A stretch of 64,000 bases of DNA, taken from the NCBI RefSeq assembly GCF_943788075.1, contig NZ_CALSOW010000001.1, forward strand, positions 352,646 through 416,645. The letters are read 5' to 3'. The notes under the pieces are model-generated. The model was not told where the DNA came from. It made no database searches and saw only the letters and a program-made list of their open reading frames with translations. The DNA comes from an uncultured Candidatus Pelagibacter sp. (GTDB lineage: Bacteria; Pseudomonadota; Alphaproteobacteria; Pelagibacterales; Pelagibacteraceae). This document shows positions 9,954-21,080 of this stretch, one piece after another. The position numbers and the translations under genes were made by a program. Numbering within the stretch: position 1 is the stretch's first letter; each line of letters begins with the position of its first letter.

Positions 9954-11107
9954 TTAAAATAATTTTGTAAAATATTTGAGTAGATCAAAGTAAGTTTTTT
10001 TAAGTCTGACAATGAAACAGCCTCATCTACTTTATGCATTGTTTTACCTACCAAACCAAATTCTAAACAGGGAGCTATTTTTCTAATAAATCTTGCGTCA
10101 GAAGTACCACCAGTTGTTGACAATTGAGGTTTAATTTTTGTAATTTTTTTAATGATATCTCTAATCATAAAAGTTGTATTATTTGGTTTTGTAAGAAATG
10201 CTTCTCCAGAAACACTATAGTCAATTTTATATTTTGATTTATTTTTTAAACTTATTGTTCTTATAATTCTATCAATTTTCTTTTTTATAGAACTTGAGGT
10301 GTGTTTGTTATTAAATCTAATATTAAATTTAGCATTAGCCAAGCCTGGAATTACGTTATCTGCAGAATTATCAATATCTATTTTAGTAATTTCAAGGTTT
10401 GTAGGTTGAAAATTTTTTGTGCCATTATCAAATTTAATCTTTTTTAGTTCATTTAAAATTTGCACAAGTGCAGTTGATGGATTATTTGCTCTTTGCGGAT
10501 ATGCTACATGACCTTGAACACCTATAATTGAAAGTCTACCAGTCATACTTCCTCTTCGCCCTATTTTAATCATTTCACCTAATTTATTTGGATTTGTAGG
10601 TTCACCCACTAAGCAAAAATCTATTTTTTCTTTTTTCTTTTTTAAGTAATCGACTACTTTTTTAGTCCCATTGATTGCTGCTCCTTCTTCATCTCCTGTA
10701 ATTAAAAGACTAATAGAACCATTAAATTTTCTTTTATTATCAACAAAATTACTCACTGCAGAGACAAATGCTGCGATCGAACTTTTCATATCATTAGCAC
10801 CTCTTCCAATTAAGTGTCCTTTTTTAACAGAGGGTTTAAATGGGTTTACTGTCCATTCTTTTAAATTTCCAGCAGGCACAACATCTAGATGACCTGCATA
10901 ACAGAAATTTGGACCTTGATTACCAAGTCTTGCGTAAAGATTTTTTACTGGTTTGCTGTTCTTCTCTTTAAACTCTAAAATTTTAGTTTTAAATCCAAGT
11001 ATTTTAAGTTTTTTTTCTAAAAACTTCATTATTCCAGCATCAATAGGTGTTACTGTTGGAAATTTAATTAGCTCCTTAGCTAATTGAAGTTCATTAATTG
11101 AAGCCAT
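9950..11107 (-). CDS. dapE: Succinyl-diaminopimelate desuccinylase
   Basis: YAGHLDVVPAGNLKEWT, GRGANDMKSSIAAF, TGDEEGAAINGT. Confidence 0.93.
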   Translation of the reverse strand: MASINELQLAKELIKFPTVTPIDAGIMKFLEKKLKILGFKTKILEFKEKNSKPVKNLYARLGNQGPNFCYAGHLDVVPAGNLKEWTVNPFKPSVKKGHLIGRGANDMKSSIAAFVSAVSNFVDNKRKFNGSISLLITGDEEGAAINGTKKVVDYLKKKKEKIDFCLVGEPTNPNKLGEMIKIGRRGSMTGRLSIIGVQGHVAYPQRANNPSTALVQILNELKKIKFDNGTKNFQPTNLEITKIDIDNSADNVIPGLANAKFNIRFNNKHTSSSIKKKIDRIIRTISLKNKSKYKIDYSVSGEAFLTKPNNTTFMIRDIIKKITKIKPQLSTTGGTSDARFIRKIAPCLEFGLVGKTMHKVDEAVSLSDLKKLTLIYSNILQNYFK

Positions 11108-11111
11108 AAAT

Positions 11112-11942
11112 CTATTCTCTCAAAAGATCGTTTACAGAAGTTTTAGATCTTGTTTTTTCATCAACCTGTTTAATAATGACTGCACAATAAAGAGATGGGG
11201 CAGAGGCATTATTTTTGTCAGGTAATGATCCAGGTACTACCACAGAATAAGGAGGAATTTTTCCATAAGTTATTTCTCCAGTTTTTCTATTTACTATTTT
11301 AGTAGATTGACCTATGTACATTCCCATACTTAAAACAGATCCTTCTCCAACGATAACACCCTCAACAACTTCTGACATTGCTCCAATAAAACAATTGTCT
11401 TCAATAATAGTTGGTAATGCTTGGGCTGGCTCTAACACTCCGCCAATTCCACTTCCTGCAGAGATATGACAATTCTTTCCAATTTGGCAACAACTACCAG
11501 CACGACTAAAAGTATCCATCATAGTGCCTTCATCGATATATGCTCCAATATTTACATAGCATGGCATTAGCACTGCATTTTTACCAACAAAAGATCCTTT
11601 TCTAACTGGAGAGTTGGGTACCATTCTAAATCCAGCTTTTTCATGATCTTCTTTTGTCCAACCAGCTGTCTTACCTTTTAATAAATGAGCTTTATCGTAC
11701 CAGCTACTATAAGGTCCATTTAAATTTTCCATTGGATAAATTCTAAAGCTTAACATAATAGCTTTTTTAATATGTTGATGGGTAACCCATTCCCCATTAA
11801 TTTTTTCCGCAACTCTAACTTTACCACTATCTAAATCATCAATCATTTGATTGATGGTATCTTTTAAACTTTGTTCAGAATCTTGGTTTACGTTATCTCT
11901 ATTTTCCCACGCATCATTTATTATTTTTTCGATATCACTCAT
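11112..11942 (-). CDS. dapD: 2,3,4,5-tetrahydropyridine-2,6-dicarboxylate N-succinyltransferase
   Basis: Left-handed beta-helix hexapeptides, [44 protein letters not shown]. Confidence 0.95.
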   Translation of the reverse strand: [276 protein letters not shown]

Positions 11943-11964
11943 ATTTTTTATTTAGATAGTTAAT

Positions 11965-12636
11965 TTAATTGTTCTTTAATATATTAATTTCTTGAAGAAA
12001 AGAAGGCAAGTTCTTAATCTTATAATCTATATATGGTTTGTCCGAGTCTTTTTTAGCAAAAGTTTCTTCATTTTCCAACCAACAAGTTTTCATTCCTAAA
12101 TTTTTAGCTTGTTCTAAGTTGTGAGCGATATCTTCAATTAAAATTGATTGATTTGGATCTAAATCAAATTTTTTAATCAATTTTTGATAGGGATCTAAAT
12201 GTGGTTTTGGCACATAATTTGCATCGGTGATATCAAAGGCTCCATCGAATAATCCATCAATACCAAGTTGTTTTGTAACATTTTCAACGTGAGCATGAGA
12301 TCCGTTAGTAAAAATAATCTTTTTTTCTTTTATCTTAATCAGCTCTTCTCTTAAAACTTTATCTTTTGGCAACCAGCTAATATCAATATCGTGAACAAAT
12401 TCTAAAAATTCTTTTGGATCAATATTGTCATGATTCATTAGGCCTGAGAGTGTTGTCCCATATTCATAGAAATATTTTTTTTGAATTTCTTTTGCTTTTA
12501 CAAGATCAACATTAAATTTTTCAGAGATGAAAGAAGACATTTTTTTATCTACTTCAGAAAAAACCTGAGTTTGACCACTATAAAGAGTGTTATCTAGGTC
12601 AAATATCCAATATTTTATATCGATTAAATCTTTCAT
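11965..12636 (-). CDS. HAD-family pyrimidine 5'-nucleotidase-like hydrolase
   Basis: WIFDLDNTLYSG, IIFTNGSHAHVENV, ILIEDIAHNLEQAKNLGMKTCWL. Confidence 0.85.
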   Translation of the reverse strand: MKDLIDIKYWIFDLDNTLYSGQTQVFSEVDKKMSSFISEKFNVDLVKAKEIQKKYFYEYGTTLSGLMNHDNIDPKEFLEFVHDIDISWLPKDKVLREELIKIKEKKIIFTNGSHAHVENVTKQLGIDGLFDGAFDITDANYVPKPHLDPYQKLIKKFDLDPNQSILIEDIAHNLEQAKNLGMKTCWLENEETFAKKDSDKPYIDYKIKNLPSFLQEINILKNN

Positions 12637-13500
12637 TGTCTTATCAAGGTTCCCGATCCTTTATCTGATAATAGTTCAAAAAGAATAGAATGGTTTTTTC
12701 TACCATCAATAATTACTACACCTTTAACTCCATTACTTGCAACATCTAAACAATTGTTAATTTTAGGTATCATGCCTCCAGTAATGGTTTCATTTTCAAT
12801 TAATTCCTTGATTGAAGTCGAGTTAATTTCTGTAATTAGTTTTTGGTTATTATCCAAAACACCTTCAACATCACTCATAATAATCAATCTCCTTGCTGCA
12901 ATTTTTTTTGCAATAGAGCCAGCTGCTGTGTCTGCATTTATATTATAAGTTTGGTTATTTTCATCTAAGCCCAATGGCGCAATTACTGGAACTTTTTTAT
13001 CGTTTACAATTTTATCAATAATAGATTGATCAATTTTAGTTGGTGTTCCAACAAATCCTAATTCATCATTTTCTTTAATTGCACCAATAATATTATTAAT
13101 TTTGGAGTTTATTGTTTCACTATTACAAGATTGTTTTTCAAGGGCCTCAACTATTTCTTGATTAAATTCTATTAAAACTTTCTCAACTACTTCAATTAGT
13201 TTCTTTTCCAGTAACTCGAAGTCCTTTAATAAATTCGCTTTTTATTCCAAGCTCATTTAATTTATTGCTTATTCTTTTACCTCCACCATGAACAATTATA
13301 GGAATGAAACCTAACTTATTTAATGTTGTAATATCTTTTATAAAAATATTAAATAAGTTTTGATCGACTAAAACACTTCCACCACATTTAATAACAATAT
13401 ATTCATCGTTGTACTTTTCTAGATATCTTTTTACTTCATCAATTGAGGGACCATCAGATGGTAGGATTTTTTTTAACTCTTCTTCTTTGACTTCCAACAT
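12633..13500 (-). CDS. argB: Acetylglutamate kinase, broken by one apparent +1 indel near 13193
   Basis: N-part YIVIKCGGSVLVD...IIVHGGGKRISNKL; after RVTGKET the next frame continues IEVVEKVLIEFNQEIVEALEKQSC...GLDENNQTYNINADTAAGSIA. Confidence 0.9.
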
Positions 13501-15179
13501 TAAGTGGCTGTTTTAATAGTAGTTCTTTTCATAATGAACACTTGTTGAGCCATTGTTAAAATATTATTAACAGTCCAGTAAATTACTAATCCTGCAGGGA
13601 ATGGTGCCAGTATTACTGTTAGGAAAAGTGGAAAGAACATAAATATTTTTGCCTGCATAGGATCTGTTGGAGCAGGATTAAGTTTTTGCTGAATAAACAT
13701 TGATACACCCATTGCAATAGGCCAAGCACCAATCATTAAAAATGAAGGAACATCATAAGGCAATAAACCAAATAAATTGAAAAGTGACGTAGGATCTCTT
13801 TCTGATAAATCTTGTATCCATCCAAAAAATGGCATTTGTCTCATTTCAATTGTTACAAACAATACTTTGTACAATGCAAAAAATACTGGAATTTGAACTA
13901 GTATAGGTAAGCATCCAGACATAGGATTTACTTTTTCTTTTTTATAAAGTGCCATCATTTCTTGCTGCAATTTCATTTTGTCATCTTTATGTAGATCTTT
14001 TAGTCTCACCATTTCAGGCTGGAGAGCTTTCATTTTTGCCATGCTTCTAAATGAAAAGTTTGCAAGTGGGAAGAATGCAAGTCGAATACAAATCGTTATT
14101 GCAATAATTGCAAGACCATAGTTTCCAAGTAATTTAAAGAAGTAATCTATCCCATAAAATAAAGGTTTAGTGATAAAATATAAAAAACCCCAATCAATTG
14201 CTAAATCAAATTTATCTATATTTAAAGATTCTGCATATCCATCAATTACATCTACTCTTTTTGCTGCAACAATTATTTGCATCTTATCTTCTATGCTGGA
14301 ATTTCCCTTTAGTTCAAGAGGCTCAGTTGCTACAAAATTTGCTCGAAATTTATCTTTGTAATCAAATGTAGTTTTAAATTCTTTACCGCTTGGGGGTATT
14401 AATGAAGTAATCCAAAATTTATCAGAAATTCCTAGCCATCCTTTTTGTGAGGTTCTTGAAAACTTTTCTTCTTGGATATCATCATAATCTTCTTCAATTA
14501 GCTCATCATCTAAGGTTGCTAAAAGTCCTTCATGAAGAATATAAAAATTTGATATATCAGGAATTTGCTTTCTAATTATTTGTCCATATGAATAGAAATC
14601 ATACTCTTTATTTGTAGAATTGATTACTTTTTGTTTGACTGAGAATAAAAATTTATCATCTAAAGCTATCTCTTTTTCAAAAGTAATTCCCTGATTATTA
14701 GTCCAGGATAATTTAACAGGGGATTGGTTAGTTAGTTTATTATTTCCTAGATACTGACCATACAGAATTGGAATTTGGAATATCAATATTTTTATCTGTA
14801 GTTATAAATCCACTTTCTATTAAGTACCCATCTTTAGTGTTTCTTGGTGATAAAAGTTTAACTTTCTCATCACTCTCTAAAGCGACATTATATTCTTTAA
14901 AAGTTAAGTCATCGATTGCAGCACCCTTTAAAGAAATTGAACCAACTATATTTTGGTTTTCAAATTGAATTCTTTTACTTTGGTTTAAAGCCTCTTCTCT
15001 TGTTATTTCAGTTACCGTTTCTTTTTGGTCTAAACTTGGCGCATCTGTATTTTGTCTCAGTTTTATTTTTTTCTGCCAATTGTTCTTTAGTAATCTGGTG
15101 GTGGGGCAAAAAAAAGTGAATATAAAATTATTACTGCTGCCGATAAAGAAATAGCTGCAATTACGTTTTTAGTATCCAT
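13500..15179 (-). CDS. yidC: Membrane protein insertase YidC, broken by about 3 apparent indels (near 14748, 15051, 15092)
   Basis: ATG at 15179: MDTKNVIAAISLSAAVIILYSLFFAPPPD; shifted frames continue TKEQLAEKNKTET / TDAPSLDQKETVTEITREEALNQSKRIQFENQNIVGSISLKGAAIDDL; C-terminal part LAIIAITICIRLAFFPLANFSFRSMAKMKALQPEM. Confidence 0.92.
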
Positions 15180-15430
15180 TATTTTTTTGCTTTCACTTCT
15201 TTTTTAACAGGATCAAAACCATCTCCACCTCCTAAAAACTTTATTGGATGGCATGATAAAATTCTTTTTAAACTCATGAAACTTCCTTTAACTAGACCAA
15301 ATTCTTTTAAAGCCTCTATACTGTATTCTGAGCAAGTTGGTAAATATCTGCATGATTGACCAAGTAGTGGACTAATTAGGAATTTATAGCCTTTTATAAA
15401 TTTAATTAAAATATTTGTGAAAATGTTCAT
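15179..15430 (-). CDS. yidD: Membrane protein insertion efficiency factor YidD
   Basis: YKFLISPLLGQSCRYLPTCSEYSIEALKEFG. Confidence 0.95.
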   Translation of the reverse strand: MNIFTNILIKFIKGYKFLISPLLGQSCRYLPTCSEYSIEALKEFGLVKGSFMSLKRILSCHPIKFLGGGDGFDPVKKEVKAKK

Positions 15431-15772
15431 TATTTAATTTTTTCTAAATCCTGAAATAGAGTTTCTTTTATATTTTTGTATTCATTGTTTAACATAGTTG
15501 ACTTAGCAATAACAAGATATGAATAGTTAAATTTTAATGTTACTTTTTTAACTGCTTCATTAAGAATATTTCTTAATCTACGTTTAATTTTATTTCTTTT
15601 TACCGCATTCCCAATTTTCTTTTTAGTCACAAAACTAATATTAAGTTTACTGATCATCTTTGTTAGCTAGTTTGCCAAAAAAAATCGTAACATATTTGTT
15701 AGAAATTTTTTTTTGTTTTAATAGATTTTTGAATTCTTCGTTTTTTGAAAGAGCAAGTATTTTGCTTTTCAT
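15430..15772 (-). CDS. rnpA: Ribonuclease P protein component, apparent indel near 15658
   Basis: ATG at 15772: MKSKILALSKNEEFKNLLKQKKISNKYVTIFFGKLANKDD then other frame SKLNISFVTKKKIGNAVKRNKIKRRLRNI. Confidence 0.88.
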
Positions 15773-15776
15773 TTAT

Positions 15777-15917
15777 CTAGACTGATACAGTTAACGATTT
15801 TCTTCCTCTTGCTCTTCGTCTAGCTAAAAGTTTTTGTCCACCCTTAGTCTTCATTTTTGATCTAAAACCATGTTTTCTGGCTCGTTTAACGTTAGATGGT
15901 TGGTATGTTCGCTTCAT
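15777..15917 (-). CDS. rpmH: 50S ribosomal protein L34
   Basis: Hand translation [46 protein letters not shown]; not in ORF track (too short). Confidence 0.97.
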   Translation of the reverse strand: MKRTYQPSNVKRARKHGFRSKMKTKGGQKLLARRRARGRKSLTVSV

Positions 15918-16009
15918 AAAATGTGGTTAAAATTTATTAATTTTCGCCCTTTATAGTAACTAAATATATAAATAGCAAATAGAAGATTATATAATTAGCA
16001 TTGTATTTA

Positions 16010-16732
16010 ATGGAAAAAGCTAAAAAAATTAAATTATTTATAGGATTATTTTATCTTACAGCTATTTGTTTATTTTTATATTTTTTCTTTTCAAAATTTA
16101 GCCTTCAGGAATTAACGTCTTATGATTTTATCAGAGAAAATAGATCTTATTTTTTTGAACTTAAAAATTCAAATTTATTTTTACTATCAATAATTTTTCT
16201 AGGACTAACGATATTGTGGGTGTTTCCATTTTTAGGATTTGGTTCTCCTGTTGCATTGATGGGTGGATTTATTTTTGGAAAATGGATTGGAACATTCCTT
16301 GTTGTTTTAGGATTAAGTATTGGTGCAACTTTTATATATTTATTTGGTAATTATTTTTTAAAAGAATTAATTAGAGAAAAATTTTTAAATAAATTTCAAA
16401 ATCTTGAACAAAAATTTAAAAAATCTGAATTTATTTATTTGTTAATATATCGTTTTATAGGAGGAATACCTTGGCAGTTAAGCTGTCTTTTACCCACTCT
16501 TTTTAATGTAAAAGTAAATAATTTTTTCTTTGCAACATTGATTGGAATTATACCTCAAATTTTCTTAGCTGTTTCTATTGGTAGTGGTTTAGAAAAAGTT
16601 ATTGATCAAAATTCAGAAGTTCCAGGAATAACAGATATTATTTTTTCAGCAGATATTTATTTGCCAATTTTAGCTTTTTTTGGATTAATTATATTATCAA
16701 TTTTTTTAAGAAAACTTTTCTACAAAAATTAA
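16010..16732 (+). CDS. TVP38/TMEM64 (DedA-like/SNARE-associated) membrane protein
   Basis: FGSPVALMGGFIFGKWIGTFLVVLGLSIGATFIYLFG; LIYRFIGGIPWQLSCLLPTLFNV. Confidence 0.82.
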   Translation: MEKAKKIKLFIGLFYLTAICLFLYFFFSKFSLQELTSYDFIRENRSYFFELKNSNLFLLSIIFLGLTILWVFPFLGFGSPVALMGGFIFGKWIGTFLVVLGLSIGATFIYLFGNYFLKELIREKFLNKFQNLEQKFKKSEFIYLLIYRFIGGIPWQLSCLLPTLFNVKVNNFFFATLIGIIPQIFLAVSIGSGLEKVIDQNSEVPGITDIIFSADIYLPILAFFGLIILSIFLRKLFYKN

Positions 16733-16735
16733 TTT

Positions 16736-16809
16736 TGGTGCTCCCACCCTGTACTGACCAGGGAATTAGTCATTACCAATGACTTGATATACCATTTATC
16801 TATAGGAGC
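16736..16809 (-). tRNA. tRNA-Thr (GGT anticodon)
   Basis: Minus-strand cloverleaf: acceptor GCTCCTA/TGGGAGC, D-arm GATA-AATGGTA-TATC, anticodon AGTCA-TTGGTAA-TGACT, T-stem CCCTG/CAGGG (unusual loop GTCAGTA), ACCA end. Confidence 0.88.
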
Positions 16810-16909
16810 TTATGATCAAAATAATATTTACTGATAATAAAGCATTTTTTTCAAAATATTGCCTTAATTTTTTGATGAATATGCTTTATATCTACTTGAG
16901 GAAAATTTT

Positions 16910-17110
16910 ATGGGAATTCATTACGATTATAAATCCACTAAAGGAAATAAGCTTATGGAGAAGCAAGCTAAAAGAGAAAAGAAGCTTGCTGAAAAAAAAG
17001 CTAAACGTTTAGCTAAAGAAGGACCAAAAGTAGAGGAGCCTAAGCCAAAAACTTTAGATGCCTCTAAACCTATCACATTAGATTTCCTTACTAATCCAGA
17101 TAAAGAATGA
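16910..17110 (+). CDS. Small lysine-rich conserved-looking protein, unknown function
   Basis: 66 aa MGIHYDYKSTKGNKLMEKQAKREKKLAEKKAKRLAKEG...; stop overlaps the next small ORF (AATGA). Confidence 0.6.
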   Translation: MGIHYDYKSTKGNKLMEKQAKREKKLAEKKAKRLAKEGPKVEEPKPKTLDASKPITLDFLTNPDKE

Positions 17111-17208
17111 ATTCTAAAGAAAAAAATGAGCGTTTAAGCTTAGCTCTTAGAAAAAATTTAAAAAAAAGAAAACTTTTTCAAAAGAAGACAAAGAAGAAAA
17201 CTAAATAA
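17107..17208 (+). CDS. 33-aa basic peptide ORF
   Basis: [37 protein letters not shown] overlap with upstream gene and TAATG overlap with dcd. Confidence 0.5.
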   Translation: MNSKEKNERLSLALRKNLKKRKLFQKKTKKKTK

Positions 17209-17762
17209 TGTCAGTATTATCAGATAAGTGGATAAGAAAAATGTCCAAAGAAGAGGAAATGATTTCTCCTTTCGAAGAAAAACAAGTCAGAGGAAATAGC
17301 ATCTCTTATGGATTGTCTTCTTTTGGTTATGATGCAAGAGTTTCTGATGAGTTTAAAATTTTTACAAATGTAAATTCAGAAATAGTGGATCCAAAAAATT
17401 TTAAACCAACAAACTTTGTAACCAAAAATACATCAGAATGTATTATTCCACCCAATTCATTTGTTTTAGCAAGAACGGTTGAAAAATTTAAAATTCCAGA
17501 TGATGTATTGGTTATTTGTCTGGGTAAATCTACTTATGCAAGATGTGGAATTATTGTAAATGTTACGCCTCTAGAACCAGGTTGGGAAGGGTATGTAACG
17601 CTTGAGTTTTCTAATACCACGCCTTTGCCTGCAAAAATATATGCAAATGAAGGGGTTGCACAATTTATCTTTTTAAAAGGAAATGAAAAACCAGAAGTGA
17701 CATATGCTGATCGGGATGGAAAATATATGGGCCAAACTGGGGTAACGTTACCTAAAGTATAG
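17208..17762 (+). CDS. dcd: dCTP deaminase
   Basis: [66 protein letters not shown]. Confidence 0.96.
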   Translation: MSVLSDKWIRKMSKEEEMISPFEEKQVRGNSISYGLSSFGYDARVSDEFKIFTNVNSEIVDPKNFKPTNFVTKNTSECIIPPNSFVLARTVEKFKIPDDVLVICLGKSTYARCGIIVNVTPLEPGWEGYVTLEFSNTTPLPAKIYANEGVAQFIFLKGNEKPEVTYADRDGKYMGQTGVTLPKV

Positions 17763-17764
17763 TT

Positions 17765-19017
17765 ATGCAAAAACTAGAAGTCTTTGGAGCCAAAAAGCTC
17801 AAAGGACAAATAAAAATATCAGGCTCAAAAAATGCCTCTCTTCCAATTTTAGCTGCTTCCTTATTATCAAGTAAAAAAGTTTATCTAAAAAATTTACCTA
17901 GAGTAAAAGATATTGAGACGATGGTAAGTTTACTTCAATCGTTGGGTTCTAAAATTATTTTTAATAAGAATAATTTAGCTATTGATAATATTAAACAAAC
18001 AAAAAGTTTTGCATCTTACAGCTTAGTTAAGACTATGAGAGCAGGAATTTTAGTTCTTGGTCCATTGCTTGCAAAATTTGGAAAAGCAAAAGTTTCTCTA
18101 CCTGGTGGTTGTGCAATTGGTACCAGACCTGTTGATATACATTTGGATGCTTTATCTAAGCTAGGAGTTAAGTATAAAATTATTCAAGGGTATGTACACG
18201 CTACCGCGCCTAAAGGATTAATTGGAAATAAAATAAAATTTTCAAAAATATCAGTGGGTGCTACCGAAAATTTAATAATTGCAGCAAGTTTTGCTAAAGG
18301 AACTACTATTTTAAATAACTGTGCAATTGAACCTGAGATAAAAGATTTAGTTAATTTTTTAAAAAGTATGGGATGTAATATTAAGTGGATTAGCAAGCGT
18401 TCAGTCAAAATTGAAGGGGTATTTGAAGTTAAAGAAACTACTTATTCAATAATGTTTGATAGAATAGAAGCTGGAACATATTTAGTTGCAGCAGCTGTAA
18501 CAGAGGGAAATTTAATAATAAAAGATATTATTCCTAAAATTATTCAAACAGAAATTAATACTTTAAAAAAGATAGGTGCAAAAATCATAGTTAAAAAGAT
18601 GAAATTCATATTATGGGTAATAAAAAAATTAAAAGTATCAATATCAAAACTGCTCCATATCCTGGTTTCCCAACTGATTTACAAGCTCAAATGATGGTAT
18701 TGTTGTGTAAGGCCAACAAACAATCAGTAATTAAAGAAGATATTTTTGAAAACAGGTTTATGCATGTTGCTGAACTGAATCGAATGGGTGCTAAAATTTC
18801 AACTGATGTGAATAAGGCTAAAGTTACTGGTAATATTAATTTTGAGGCAGCTGAATTGATGGCAACCGACTTAAGAGCTTCTGTTTCACTAATTCTTGCA
18901 GCTTTAACTGCTAAAGGGAAATCAGTGATTAATAGAATTTATCATCTAGATCGAGGATATGAGAATATAGAAAAGAAATTGAAAAAAGTTGGAGCAAAAA
19001 TTAGAAGAGTTAATTAA
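17765..19017 (+). CDS. murA: UDP-N-acetylglucosamine 1-carboxyvinyltransferase, one apparent deletion in an A-run near 18597
   Basis: [22 protein letters not shown]-part [21 protein letters not shown] in the shifted frame, overlap around KK(D)EIHIMGNKK. Confidence 0.94.
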
Positions 19018-19415
19018 TGAATAAGAAATATTTAGCAAAAATTATAGCTTCAGATAATGAAGGTTTACAAATGATTTCAGCATGTAGTGCTGGTGCCAAA
19101 GTAAAGGTGTCAGGCATAAAGTATCTAGCAGAGAATAAAGTTTTCTTATTATCAATTGAGAGAACTAAAATCGAAACAGATCAGGAAGATAAGAAAATTA
19201 ATAGTATTTGTAGGTTTGATTTTGTGGATAAAGTTAAATCTAAAAATATAGATCAAAAAAATGAGGATTTAGTTTTAGAATTGATAGCAATTGATTATCT
19301 AAAAAATAAAGATGATTATGAAATTAATTTAATTTTTAACAATAATGCTCACATTGCTTTGACTACCGAAACAATTGAAGTAAGACTAGAAGATCAAAAC
19401 GAAATTAAAGACTAA
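19017..19415 (+). CDS. DUF2948 family protein
   Basis: [37 protein letters not shown]; between murA and hisD as in other alphaproteobacteria. Confidence 0.8.
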   Translation: MNKKYLAKIIASDNEGLQMISACSAGAKVKVSGIKYLAENKVFLLSIERTKIETDQEDKKINSICRFDFVDKVKSKNIDQKNEDLVLELIAIDYLKNKDDYEINLIFNNNAHIALTTETIEVRLEDQNEIKD

Positions 19416-20700
19416 TGAAAATATTAAATAGTAATAATAAAAATTTTGATAAAAGTCTTAGATAGTTTACTTTTACAAAGAAAGAAAAAAGTACAATCTA
19501 ATTCAGTTTCAGTTTCAAGTATTATTAAAGATGTTAGAAAAAATGGAGACAAAGCTTTAGTAAAATATGAAAAGAGATTTAATCAAAATACTATAATTGT
19601 CCCCTCTCAAAAACAGATTTCTAATTCAATACAATCACTAGATAAAAAAGTGAAGCAAGCAATAGATATTGCTTACAATAGAATTTACAAATTTCACTCA
19701 CTTCAAAAATTTAAGAATATTTCTTATGTCGATAAGTATAAAAATAAACTTGAGTATAAATATATACCTCTAGAATCTGTTGCAATTTATGTGCCTGGTT
19801 CAACAGCCTCATATCCCTTCAAGTGTATTAATGAATGCTATTCCAGCAATTGTTGCAGGTGTTAAAAGAATTGTAATGATTAATCCTGGATTTAAAGGAA
19901 AACAAAATCCAGCAGTATTATATGCGGCACGTAAATGTAAAATTAAAGAAATTTATTCAATAGGTGGGCCTTCAGCGATTGCAGCTGTAGCTTATGGAAC
20001 AAAAAAAATAAATAAAGTTAATAAAATAGTGGGCCCTGGTAATGCATATGTGGCTGCTGCTAAAAAAGAAGTTTTTGGTGATGTTGGAATTGAAGGAATG
20101 ACTGCAGGCCCTTCAGAAGTCACTATTGTTTGTGATAAATTTTCAAATCCAGAATGGGTTGCAAGTGATTTAATAGGTCAAGCAGAACATGATAATCTTG
20201 CTCAATGTATTTTAATTTCAAAAGATAAATCTTTAATAGATAAAGTTCAAAATGAAATTGTTAAACAATTAAAAGAAATTCCACGATCATCTATTGCAAG
20301 ACAAAGCTTATCCAGTAATGGAATTTTAATGCATATTAGTTCTGATAAGAAAATAATTGATGTTGTAAATAAAATAGCACCTGAACATTTGGAGCTAAAT
20401 GTTAAAAATTATAATTCATTTGTGCCAAAAATTAAAAGTTCAGGATCTGTTTGTTTAGGAAAATATGCTGTTATGGCAATGACAGATTATAATGTTGGCT
20501 CTAACCATATATTACCAACAAATGGTTCGGCAAAATATTCAAGTGGAGTAAGTGTAAATGAATTTTATAAACGGATTTCCTATATAAACTTATCTAAAAA
20601 GGGTATTGAAAGTCTTGGTCCTTCAGTTATAACACTTGCAAATTACGAAGGATTAGCAGGACACGCTCAATCTGTAAAAAAAAGAATTAGGAGAAAATAA
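19415..20700 (+). CDS. hisD: Histidinol dehydrogenase, two apparent +1 indels (near 19461 and 19817)
   Basis: ATG at 19415 ([25 protein letters not shown]), [49 protein letters not shown]. Confidence 0.93.
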
Positions 20701-20702
20701 AA

Positions 20703-20918
20703 TTGTCTAAACAAGATTTGCTTGAATTTAAAGGAAAGGTCATGGACCTACTTCCAAATGCAATGTTTAGAGTTAAGCTAGAGAATGGGCATACGGTTAC
20801 TGCTCATACTGCTGGTAAGTTGAGAAAAAATAGAATTAGAGTATTGCAAGGCGATAATGTGACAGTTGAGATGACACCTTACGACCTTACAAAAGGTAGA
20901 ATAATCTTTAGGGGTTAA
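20703..20918 (+). CDS. infA: Translation initiation factor IF-1 (TTG start)
   Basis: [60 protein letters not shown]. Confidence 0.97.
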   Translation: MSKQDLLEFKGKVMDLLPNAMFRVKLENGHTVTAHTAGKLRKNRIRVLQGDNVTVEMTPYDLTKGRIIFRG

Positions 20919-20923
20919 TTTTT

Positions 20924-20998
20924 GCCTCGGTAGCTCAGGAGTAGAGCAGAGCCCTGAAAAGGCTTGTGTCGGAGGTGCGAATCCTTCCCGAGGCACCA
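20924..20998 (+). tRNA. tRNA-Phe (GAA anticodon)
   Basis: GCCTCGG/CCGAGGC acceptor, D-stem GCTC/GAGC, anticodon arm GAGCC-CTGAAAA-GGCTT, T-arm GGAGG-TGCGAAT-CCTTC, ACCA. Confidence 0.95.
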
Positions 20999-21080
20999 CC
21001 ATCCACTTTTCATCTTGAAATAATTAAAAAATCAAATTAGCTTTATGGAATAATAAACAACATAAGGACTGAGAAATAAG

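Noticed and set aside
16812-17012. 66-aa plus-strand ORF at 16812
   Set aside because: Overlaps the better supported ORF at 16910 in a different frame and abuts the tRNA-Thr 5' end; no plausible protein character.
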